A stretch of DNA of 64,000 nt from positions 3,093,001 through 3,157,000 of the forward strand of contig NZ_CP150207.1 of NCBI RefSeq assembly GCF_037969765.1. Direction: 5' to 3'. Shown here piece by piece: positions 16,536 to 24,209 of this stretch. Numbering within the stretch: the stretch's first letter is position 1; each line of letters opens with the position of its first letter. The notes beneath the pieces were generated by a model. The model was not told the DNA's origin, did not search any database, and worked only from the letters and a program-made list of their open reading frames with translations. The DNA comes from Paenibacillus sp. FSL W8-0186. Lineage in GTDB: Bacteria > Bacillota > Bacilli > Paenibacillales > Paenibacillaceae. The position numbers were made by a program, and so were the translations under genes.

Positions 16536-18191
16536 TTAATCTTGTTCAGTAACGGAAGCAAGTTCCCAAAAATATAAATACATAAAATTAATTTCCGGGC
16601 TAGGTATATAATCCAAAACAAATGTTGCATACCCATTTCCTAAATTTGTAGTCACCCAGCCATCTAGAGAGTTACTAAATTCTCCATAACGCAAATAATA
16701 CCCAAAACACTCCAGTTCTTCCGCTCCCATAGCTTGAAAACCTAGATATGATTTAATTCTATCCCTAACGTATTTAATAAAGTATTCTTCACCTCTGTTA
16801 ATAGAGCTTATTTTATTAAGGATATGCTCTAAACTAAATATATCAATAACCCAAGGATAAGCTTTTTCATCATCTTCAAATTTAAGATACATATTCACAC
16901 GATTAGATAGATTTAAGTAATTATTAATAGTTACACAAACCATAGTCACTTTTTTATAATCATACTTATTTAGATCCAGTATTATCTTACGGAGATCCTT
17001 CTTATCACTGTCGTAATACCTACACATGTTATTTCTTATATTATTTTTAACCCTTAATCCTTGCTTATAAGCTTTTTGAATAACTCTGTTAAAGTTTTGC
17101 TGCATTCTTTTTTGAGATTTATTGGAATCCCTAAATGGCTCTTTTAACAATTCCGATTTGCACTCAAAACATAATATATATTCTCCATAAAGAACAATAA
17201 TATCTTGTTCAGCACCATTTTCATCGAACAAATTACAGTATACATTTTCTTCTCCAAAAAAGTTTATTAGTAACATAGTTGTGTAATCTTCAACAAAATC
17301 GTCTTTCCTACCAACCATTTCTTCATGTTCTAATATAAAATTCCAGAACTCATCAAGTACAAAATTTGAACGGGGGAAAAATATTCTCTCATTATGACAA
17401 ATCCCTATGGAGAACTCTTCTTTATAATATTTATCAGTCGGATAACTCATATTTATCTCTTCTACATTTTTTAACACTGGAAAAAATCTAGCAATAAACT
17501 CTTTATCCCTAACTCCAAACCTTCTTAGAATATGTGAAAACTGTTTCATGGAAAAGCTAGTCAAGAAACTCTCAAATTTATATTTTTCTTTTTCGTATAA
17601 TAGGTCATTAAGTCGGCTTTTTTGACAAGTATGATATATAAAATCATATAGAATGCAAATTAATAGACCTTTTTCTATTTCAAGAGTTGTAAGATTATCT
17701 TTTATAAAAATTTTATCAATAGCCTTACTGTTGATTTCTAAAGCAAGCAAGTATTGGAACCAAGCGGTATTGGGATAATCAAAATGATAATTAATAAAAT
17801 TTTGGGAATGAAAATTCCGTAAAGACATATGAACGTCTTCCAACTCTTCTTTCTGATTAAACTGTTCCATGCAGTAATAGTTTACTATTTTAATGAACTT
17901 TTCCCTCAACCACTCTAACTCGTTAGGTCTATTCTTAATCTTCATATTACTATTAATAGCTGAATTCTTTTTATACAAATAAAATAATCTATTTACCAAT
18001 TTGGGGGAAACCCGCTTCTCTCTATTTTCAAAAGCATATCTTGTGTTATCCATAATCAAACTATTTATCAACCAAAAAACCTCGGATGGTCTATACTGTC
18101 GAAATCTACTAATAATTTCTTTTATTTCAAATTCAATATCATAATTCTCAAGTTCAAAAAACTCTTCAAAAAACTTTCTTTTATTCTCCAT
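16536..18191 (-). CDS. AT-rich orphan protein with a PD-(D/E)XK nuclease motif
   Basis: 551 residues, ATG after CCGGAG. A long N-terminal helical region (1 to about 250) shows no known motif. In the C-terminal half Asp330 and Glu343-X-Lys345 sit in two adjacent strands (AEQDIIVLYG, YILCFECKSEL), the classic D-X(n)-E-X-K active site of PD-(D/E)XK nucleases, followed by helical QQNFNRVIQKAYKQG. Codon use is very AT-rich (many AAA, ATA, TTA), unlike the GC-balanced neighbours, so recent transfer is likely. No methylase, helicase or toxin-antitoxin partner is adjacent. It could be a single-gene defence effector or a restriction-like enzyme; the nuclease call rests on the motif alone. Confidence 0.7.
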   Translation of the reverse strand: MENKRKFFEEFFELENYDIEFEIKEIISRFRQYRPSEVFWLINSLIMDNTRYAFENREKRVSPKLVNRLFYLYKKNSAINSNMKIKNRPNELEWLREKFIKIVNYYCMEQFNQKEELEDVHMSLRNFHSQNFINYHFDYPNTAWFQYLLALEINSKAIDKIFIKDNLTTLEIEKGLLICILYDFIYHTCQKSRLNDLLYEKEKYKFESFLTSFSMKQFSHILRRFGVRDKEFIARFFPVLKNVEEINMSYPTDKYYKEEFSIGICHNERIFFPRSNFVLDEFWNFILEHEEMVGRKDDFVEDYTTMLLINFFGEENVYCNLFDENGAEQDIIVLYGEYILCFECKSELLKEPFRDSNKSQKRMQQNFNRVIQKAYKQGLRVKNNIRNNMCRYYDSDKKDLRKIILDLNKYDYKKVTMVCVTINNYLNLSNRVNMYLKFEDDEKAYPWVIDIFSLEHILNKISSINRGEEYFIKYVRDRIKSYLGFQAMGAEELECFGYYLRYGEFSNSLDGWVTTNLGNGYATFVLDYIPSPEINFMYLYFWELASVTEQD

Positions 18192-18379
18192 TCGATTCTC
18201 CGGCTTTCATACAGTTTTTTATCTGATAATATAGTTCCTTATCATACAAACTATATCGGATATTTTACTAAAACTTAACAGTAAAATCGTTTGATTTTTT
18301 TATATATAGCAAACTGTCAGCTCTACCCGATCCCTTCCCGATCATAAACAATCCGCTCCACTAACTTATCCTCATGGAG

Positions 18380-19033
18380 CGCCATCTCTCTATTCAGGCT
18401 GGAGAGATCTGGATTACAATAAGTCCGATACAGGAGCCTATGATGTGCATGACTCTAAAGCAATCACGTTCGTAAATGCCAGGAACAGCTGGCTGGACAA
18501 CGTTAATTCCTACAAGCCAAGTTCCAATACCGGGGATTATCATTTGTTGTCTTACGGTGTGACCATCATGCAATCCCGTTCTCTTACGATCCAAAATATG
18601 CATTTCCAAAAGCCTCAATATAAAGGTGAAGGCGGAAATGGATATGCTCCGGGGCAGCGATAACCTGATCCAAAATGCAACAGCTAGACCAGCTTCACTT
18701 TGTCGAGCATGTGGACGAGCAGAAACGTCATTCATAACAGCACATCAAATTATCCGCGTCTCGCTTCGGATTTCCACATGCATCTGGCGATGGCCAATTT
18801 ATTTGATAACATGACCATGAATGGAGACTATCTTGAGGCGGTATGTGCTAAGGCTATTTGCGAAGAACTTCGGCGCTCCTGAAATGGCTGCGAATATGGG
18901 AAGCAGTCCGATACCGAATTATACGATCGATAACATCCCAGTTACTAACGGCCAAATCGAAATTGGCATTTGGACGGATGCGAACGCTAATAACTGGGCA
19001 GCTTTTGACAATTTTGAACTAATAAGAAAATAG
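18380..19033 (+). pseudogene. Decayed right-handed beta-helix (pectate-lyase-like) gene fused to a carbohydrate-binding end
   Basis: Translated pieces line up in different frames. One is LDYNKSDTGAYDVHDSKAI onward to PQYKGEGGNGYA (about 18412-18655). The next is RGSDNLIQNATA. Then WTSRNVIHNSTSNYPRLASD to DYLEAV (about 18705-18840). Last is NYTIDNIPVTNGQIEIGI...AAFDNFELI to the stop at 19033. The first three are beta-helix repeats typical of secreted polysaccharide lyases or hydrolases; the last looks like the binding domain of a galactanase-type enzyme. At least three frameshifts and an internal junction are needed. No start, signal peptide or catalytic site survives. Confidence 0.75.
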
Positions 19034-19139
19034 CTACTCGCTCCTCCCCTTCCCAAATTAGGAATGCCTGCCACTGGAATGTTATAATTGATGAGATCAA
19101 GATTCCATTCAGTTCCATTTCACGGAAGGAGGAGCATTG

Positions 19140-20027
19140 ATGAACACAAAGCAATTTGAGCAAATCCATAAGGGAAAGGGTTTTATAGCAGCCCTGGATC
19201 AAAGCGGCGGAAGTACTCCAAAGGCTCTGCTGCAGTATGGGATTCATGAAAGCAGCTACTCCAGCGAAGAAGAGATGTATGAATTGGTTCACGAGATGAG
19301 AACGCGTATGATCAAGAGCAGTGCGTTTGACTCCCGGTACATTTTGGGGGCCATTCTATTTGAGAATACGATGGACCGGTTGATCGACGGGAAGCATACG
19401 GCCGATTATCTATGGGAGGAAAAAGGCATTGTGCCTTTTCTAAAAGTCGATAAAGGTCTCGCTGAGCTGGAAGACGGAGTTCAGCTGATGAAGCCCATCC
19501 CGGATTTAGACGACCTGCTGGAGCGGGCGGTCAAACGCAACATTTTTGGAACGAAAATGCGTTCGATCATCAAGGAAGCCAATTCTGCAGGAATCAAAAA
19601 AGTCGTTGAACAGCAGTTTGCCATCGGCAAGCAAATTATAGATAAGGGACTGGTTCCGATTATTGAACCGGAAGTCGATATTCACAGTGCGGATAAGAGA
19701 GCTTCGGAAACCATTTTAAAAGATGAAATTTCCGCTCAATTGTCTGCCCTGGATCAAGACGCAAAGGTTATGCTGAAGCTTTCGATTCCAACGGAGGATA
19801 ATTTCTACAGCGACTTCATGGAGGATCCGCACGTTGTGCGAATTGTGGCTTTGTCGGGCGGTTATACGCAAGCGGAAGCCAATGACAGACTGGCGCGCAA
19901 TCATGGATTGATCGCCAGCTTCTCCCGGGCTCTTGCCGAAGGGCTTACCGCTGGGCAATCAGATGATGAATTCAATGCCATGTTGTCCAAATCCATACAA
20001 GAGATTTATGAAGCCTCCATCAAATAA
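19140..20027 (+). CDS. fda: Class I fructose-bisphosphate aldolase
   Basis: 295 residues; ATG at 19140 with GGAAGGAGGAG five bases upstream (a TTG just before is less likely). It has the bacterial class I aldolase hallmarks: [14 protein letters not shown] near the N-terminus, [27 protein letters not shown] and the Schiff-base lysine Lys213 in VMLKLSIP. It cleaves fructose-1,6-bisphosphate to dihydroxyacetone phosphate and glyceraldehyde-3-phosphate in the cytosol. Length fits the staphylococcal/Bacillota enzyme. It stands alone, followed by a terminator. Confidence 0.95.
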   Translation: MNTKQFEQIHKGKGFIAALDQSGGSTPKALLQYGIHESSYSSEEEMYELVHEMRTRMIKSSAFDSRYILGAILFENTMDRLIDGKHTADYLWEEKGIVPFLKVDKGLAELEDGVQLMKPIPDLDDLLERAVKRNIFGTKMRSIIKEANSAGIKKVVEQQFAIGKQIIDKGLVPIIEPEVDIHSADKRASETILKDEISAQLSALDQDAKVMLKLSIPTEDNFYSDFMEDPHVVRIVALSGGYTQAEANDRLARNHGLIASFSRALAEGLTAGQSDDEFNAMLSKSIQEIYEASIK

Positions 20028-20039
20028 AAGGAATGAGTT

Positions 20040-20073
20040 AACGCCCCCGAGCTATTTAAAGCTTGGGGGCGTT
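20040..20073 (+). terminator. Terminator of the aldolase gene
   Basis: AACGCCCCC (20040-20048) pairs with GGGGGCGTT (20065-20073), with inner AGCT pairing; 13 bases after the stop. T-run is short. Confidence 0.75.
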
Positions 20074-20135
20074 GCTTGTGGATGGACAAGTTATACCGCC
20101 ATTGATTTCGGTTCAAGCACATCAATCCGGTAGAA

Positions 20136-21218
20136 ATGGGAAAAATAATGCTGACTTTAAAGCTAAATATGGAGAGTAACCAGATGACATCTAAATGGAT
20201 CGATTTTATCAAATACAAAGGGATGGTATGGAAACCCCCATTAGCTGCAGCATTGTCCTGGGCGATCGCGGAATGGGCTGGGTCTAAACATCCTTACTTA
20301 GCTCCTCTGACGGTCATTTTGTCGATTCAATTAACCGTGGACAAGTCCGTGCAGTTTGCATGGCAGCGGGTCATCGGCACCGTCGCTGGCGTCCTTTTTA
20401 CTGCAGCTATAGCGCCATATCTTAGTTTGAACGCTTGGAGCATCGGACTGCTTCTTCTTGTTGGCGCCTTGATCGTAACAGGGCTGAAATTGGAGCATGA
20501 CCTCTTAATCCAAGTTGCGCTCAGCATTTTATTAGTGCTGTACTTTCACAACAAAATGCCCAGCTATCCCCTGGATCGAATCCGCGATACGGTGATCGGC
20601 GCGATCGTTGCCTTACTCATCCAGATATTCATCTTCCCCCCTGATTCCGTAAACAAAGCGCAAACAAAGATGAGACAATTCGCGGGCCATCTATCCCATC
20701 ATTACATGAATGCAGCACATTGGGTTAATGCAGGCTCCCCTTCATACGAAGCCAATACATTGCAAACCGAATTGCAATCCTTATTCCAGGAGCTTCATCA
20801 AACGACAACCGAGTTGAACAAAGCCGAGCAAAGCTTGCGATTCAATCCGCTGGGCCGCAAAAAACGCGTCGCCTTAAAAAAATTAAACCGGCAGATGGAG
20901 CAGCTCCGGTCAGGGTTTGCCAATCTTGCCGACATGATCCGAATATTCACGAACTGGTCCGAAAGCGGCAAATTTGCAGCGGAGGATCAGCGGACGTGGG
21001 CCGCGCATTTGAACGTATTAGCGAAGCTAATTACGGATTGGAGAGGCACTTTCGATGATCCGGCGGCCTGCAGCTTGGTTACCGATGAAGCGATCCCACA
21101 AATAAAGACGCCTGCCCATATGGAAAACTATCAGTACCCGATCGCGTTATATACGAACGCCCAACAAGTCGTTCAGGATTTCCGTCTAGCAGCGACTTTA
21201 TCCAGCAAAGCCCGATAA
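20136..21218 (+). CDS. FUSC/ArAE-family membrane protein
   Basis: Up to 360 residues; the start is uncertain (20136, 20148 or the ATG at 20184 behind GGAG). The N-terminal half has about six hydrophobic segments in the aromatic acid exporter/FUSC layout: PPLAAALSWAIAEWAG, HPYLAPLTVILSIQLT, RVIGTVAGVLFTAAIAPYL and RIRDTVIGAIVALLIQIF. The C-terminal half is a long cytoplasmic coiled-coil region (QTELQSLFQELHQTTTELNK). Members export aromatic acids or remain uncharacterised; substrate unknown. Its last 46 bases overlap tail-to-tail with the pucB-like gene. Confidence 0.75.
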   Translation: MGKIMLTLKLNMESNQMTSKWIDFIKYKGMVWKPPLAAALSWAIAEWAGSKHPYLAPLTVILSIQLTVDKSVQFAWQRVIGTVAGVLFTAAIAPYLSLNAWSIGLLLLVGALIVTGLKLEHDLLIQVALSILLVLYFHNKMPSYPLDRIRDTVIGAIVALLIQIFIFPPDSVNKAQTKMRQFAGHLSHHYMNAAHWVNAGSPSYEANTLQTELQSLFQELHQTTTELNKAEQSLRFNPLGRKKRVALKKLNRQMEQLRSGFANLADMIRIFTNWSESGKFAAEDQRTWAAHLNVLAKLITDWRGTFDDPAACSLVTDEAIPQIKTPAHMENYQYPIALYTNAQQVVQDFRLAATLSSKAR

Positions 21219-21817
21219 TCTTCTGCGTCATCTACATCCATGAACAGATCTGGGATGGAGAAATCGAGGCAATTTCCCGTCCCTTCCTTACGGATAAGAT
21301 GACGGGCTCCCCGGTCGCCTTGCAGCTCCAGAAGCTGCGGGAACATTCGCCGAGCAAAAATAGCGGGTGGTCTTGGCAGTCCCTCATAACTTGCGGCCGT
21401 GAAACCAACGCTGCTGTTGGCTCGTTGCTGTGTTTTAAAATAGGCAAGCAGTTCATTAATCATCGCATCCGTAATTAGAGGCTGATCCGCCAGCAATATC
21501 ATCGCGGCTGCCGCTTCCAACGCGAGCGCGGCCTTTACGCCGCAACGAAGAGAATGCGCTTGGCCCAAACGGGCTTCTGGGCAGTAAATGGAAGACCATT
21601 TCCGTCTGACCGGATCCCGGTATAAGGCATCATCCATCCAATCCCCCGCAGCGTCGTTTCGTATGACCACAACATAATCCAGTTGAGAATTTAGAGCCGC
21701 GGCCAGCGCATAATTTCCCAGCTTCATGGAACCGAGTGGGAGCTGAAGTTTATCCGAACCCATTCGGGTACTATGCCCTGCCGCCAAATAGATGCCAACG
21801 ATTGGATTTCCCATCAC
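21173..21817 (-). CDS. pucB: Molybdenum cofactor nucleotidyltransferase-like protein (PucB)
   Basis: 214 residues, start overlapping the pucA-like gene by 4 bases (ATGA). The N-terminus has the nucleotidyltransferase motif LAAGHSTRMGSDKLQLPLG and later LLADQPLI, as in MobA/MocA enzymes. By family knowledge MocA-type proteins transfer CMP (or GMP) to molybdopterin to give the cofactor for molybdenum hydroxylases. Last gene of the pucDCEAB-like operon. The 3' end overlaps the convergent FUSC gene by 46 bases. Confidence 0.87.
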   Translation of the reverse strand: MMGNPIVGIYLAAGHSTRMGSDKLQLPLGSMKLGNYALAAALNSQLDYVVVIRNDAAGDWMDDALYRDPVRRKWSSIYCPEARLGQAHSLRCGVKAALALEAAAAMILLADQPLITDAMINELLAYFKTQQRANSSVGFTAASYEGLPRPPAIFARRMFPQLLELQGDRGARHLIRKEGTGNCLDFSIPDLFMDVDDAEDYRALLDKVAARRKS

Positions 21818-22854
21818 CGGGAATCACTACTAAGTTTTCTTTTTGTTCTGTACGTTTGGATGATCTCTGCGAGAATGCTCACTGCGATTTCCTCCGGTCC
21901 CTCTGCACCAATCGCAAGTCCTACCGGAGAATGGACCTTCATCTGCACCGGCCTGTCTCGCAGCAAGCGCTCCGTTCTAGTCTTCGATCCCAGGATGCCA
22001 AGGTAACCCAGCTGCCGTTCAGACAGCAACCGAATCAGCTGCTGATCCCTCCTGAAATTATGCGTCATCACGACAGCGTAATCGTCGGGTGTCACATGAA
22101 TCAGCTGCATTGTTTCCTCAGGGAAACCTATGATTATGGATTCGGCATCCGGAAAATAACGCCGCTCGCAATAATCGGTCCTCCAGTCAGTGACGGTGAC
22201 GGAAAAACCAGTTTTCGCGGCAATAGCGGCTAGCGGTCTGGCATCTGGTCCGGCACCAAACAGAATCAGCCGCGGTTTGGGATAATAGGTATGGACAAAA
22301 ACATCCGATTGCAGGGCTGCCACGAACTTCATTCCGCTGTTCGGCGATTGTCCAGGCGGCGTCCATTCCAGCAGCGATGGCGGGAATTCTCCCCTCCACT
22401 CCCCGAACGGGTGCTGATCCCTGGTCAGGAATCCATAATCAATCACCGAGCCATCAGCGTCAAACCTTTTCACCAGCTTAACTTCGGAGCGAACCTCCAA
22501 ATATTTTTTTAAAGTGCCTAAATGCGCTGCCAGCACATCATTGACCGGTTCCAACGCTACATGAACAACACCGCCGCAGCCTGTTTCTTCCCCCCAGGAC
22601 AGCGGGTTCGAGGATTGCATATCGAACGCGAATCTGCGCGAAGTCCCTGAGGCCAGAATATCCGGCACGCTGTGCGCCAGCGCAGCTTCCAGGCAGCCTG
22701 CACTGAGCACCCCGATTTGCGAACCGTCTTCAAGAAACAGCATGGAGGTTCCTTCTTTGCGATACGCGCTCCCTTCCACATGAATAATCGTCGCAAGTAC
22801 GCCTCTTAAACTGGTCTGCTGAATCGTTTCCACAATACGATGAATTTCTTCCAA
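21814..22854 (-). CDS. pucA: XdhC/CoxI-family maturation factor (PucA)
   Basis: 346 residues from a TTG start after GAGGAGGGGC. The N-terminal XdhC domain has GSAYRKEGTSMLFLEDG, GVLSAGCLEAAL and WGEETGCGGVVHV. The C-terminal Rossmann-like domain has LILFGAGPDARPLAAIAAK and VMTHNFRRDQQLI. XdhC binds molybdenum cofactor and inserts its sulfurated form into xanthine dehydrogenase. Located between the iron-sulfur subunit and the nucleotidyltransferase genes, matching a cofactor-delivery role. Confidence 0.9.
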   Translation of the reverse strand: MEEIHRIVETIQQTSLRGVLATIIHVEGSAYRKEGTSMLFLEDGSQIGVLSAGCLEAALAHSVPDILASGTSRRFAFDMQSSNPLSWGEETGCGGVVHVALEPVNDVLAAHLGTLKKYLEVRSEVKLVKRFDADGSVIDYGFLTRDQHPFGEWRGEFPPSLLEWTPPGQSPNSGMKFVAALQSDVFVHTYYPKPRLILFGAGPDARPLAAIAAKTGFSVTVTDWRTDYCERRYFPDAESIIIGFPEETMQLIHVTPDDYAVVMTHNFRRDQQLIRLLSERQLGYLGILGSKTRTERLLRDRPVQMKVHSPVGLAIGAEGPEEIAVSILAEIIQTYRTKRKLSSDSR

Positions 22855-22891
22855 ACCTGCCCCTCCTCAGCTCCAAAGCTTATAGGTTCCT

Positions 22892-23371
22892 TCATTTATC
22901 CGTATGAGGTGTAAAGACATCCTTTACGGCGCGATGAATTTCTTCATAGGAGGTACACCTGCATATGTTGGATTCCAGCCATATTCGAACAATTTCTTCA
23001 TTGGCATGGGGATAGGCATGCCGCAGTCCTTCACAGTTCATGATAAATCCAGGGGTACAGTAACCGCATTGAAAGGCCTGATTTTCGGCAAAAGCACACT
23101 GAATGTCAGTGCCCATTAGTCCCTCGATCGTTGTAATTTGCTTCCCCCAGACTTCCACAGTGAGCATCAGGCATGATTTCATGGGCTGGCTATCAACGAG
23201 AATCGTGCACGCGCCGCAGTCTCCGTTATTGCAACCCGGCTTGCATCCTGTGAGCCCGAGATGATCGCGAAGCGTATACAACAGGGTCTCGGCAGCCCTC
23301 ACCCGGACCGTTCGCTGTTCCCCATTCACCTGCAATTCGACTCGATGTTGATCGGCATCCAAGGAGGACAT
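22892..23371 (-). CDS. pucE: Xanthine dehydrogenase [2Fe-2S] subunit (PucE)
   Basis: 159 residues. ATG at 23371, four bases after the FAD-subunit stop with an AAGGTG site, is preferred over an in-frame start at 23404 inside that gene. Two [2Fe-2S] clusters are evident: plant-ferredoxin type GCKPGCNNGDCGACT with a later SC, and the C-terminal QCGYCTPGF with SNICRCTSY. This is the small electron-transfer subunit of molybdenum hydroxylases, passing electrons from the molybdenum centre to FAD. Confidence 0.93.
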   Translation of the reverse strand: MSSLDADQHRVELQVNGEQRTVRVRAAETLLYTLRDHLGLTGCKPGCNNGDCGACTILVDSQPMKSCLMLTVEVWGKQITTIEGLMGTDIQCAFAENQAFQCGYCTPGFIMNCEGLRHAYPHANEEIVRIWLESNICRCTSYEEIHRAVKDVFTPHTDK

Positions 23372-23375
23372 TCTT

Positions 23376-24209
23376 TCACCTTCTTTCCAGTCTATGTACT
23401 GCATCAGCCATCGTTTGCTTCAATACAAATTCCCGGTACGCGGGTGAACCCTCCACATTATCCAGTAATGGTGCAGGAAGATGACTGATGGCCAGTTCAA
23501 TTCTTGCCTCAAGCGGTAAGGATGAATCGTTCAGCGCCTCATCGATTTCCGCGGATCGAAAAGGGAATGCGCACACACCGCTGTAGGCGGTGCGAATCTC
23601 ATCATTCATCCTAAGCGCAGCTAATGTAACGAGCGGGTAGCCGACATGGCCAATCTCCCGTTTTTTGAAATACGCAAATGGCAGTGATGTATAGTCGCGA
23701 TCGATTTGAACCTGGACAATAAACTCTCTGCCCGCAAGCCTCAGTTGTTGGTTGAAGACCTGATGAATAGAAGTCACTCTGGTCCCGTGAGTTCCTGCTA
23801 TTACCATCCGGCTATTCGCTACAAGCAAGGGAAGAACGGCCTCCCGGTAATGAATTTTGCCGCTAATGTTGCCTCCCAGCGTGATTTTATTCCGGGCGGT
23901 TTGGTCAGCGACTCCCTGTGCCGCTGCACTGAGCAGCGGAAACGGGTTGGCTCCGGACAAAGCCGATAACGTCACGCACGCACCAATAATCAGCATATCC
24001 TTCTGCATCGCGAGTACGTTGCACTCTGGAATGGACTTCAAATCGATAACAGCTCCCGGGTGAATAGAGTTGGCTCGGGCAAAGGTAATGATTTCCGTCC
24101 CTCCAGCATAATACAGGGGCCTCTTCCCTTGTTCGTGCAGATGCTGATATAAATCTACAGCCATCTGAATGGTAGAAGGTAGGTAGTATTCAAAATCAAA
24201 CGGAATCAT
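23376..24209 (-). CDS. pucC: Xanthine dehydrogenase FAD-binding subunit (PucC)
   Basis: 277 residues, ATG after TTGGAGG, overlapping the large subunit gene by 14 bases. It has the FAD_binding_5/CO_deh_flav_C layout: YLPSTIQMAVDLYQHL, a nucleotide-binding YYAGGTEIITFAR, then RNKITLGGNISGKIHYREAVLPLL. The second FAD motif differs from the common TIGGN but is recognisable (ITLGGNIS). It is the middle-size subunit that reduces NAD or another acceptor. Confidence 0.92.
   Translation of the reverse strand: MIPFDFEYYLPSTIQMAVDLYQHLHEQGKRPLYYAGGTEIITFARANSIHPGAVIDLKSIPECNVLAMQKDMLIIGACVTLSALSGANPFPLLSAAAQGVADQTARNKITLGGNISGKIHYREAVLPLLVANSRMVIAGTHGTRVTSIHQVFNQQLRLAGREFIVQVQIDRDYTSLPFAYFKKREIGHVGYPLVTLAALRMNDEIRTAYSGVCAFPFRSAEIDEALNDSSLPLEARIELAISHLPAPLLDNVEGSPAYREFVLKQTMADAVHRLERR

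Noticed and set aside
16433-16636. 67-codon minus-strand frame at the end of the nuclease gene
   Set aside because: It overlaps the nuclease frame by about 100 bases and has no site; a likely chance frame.
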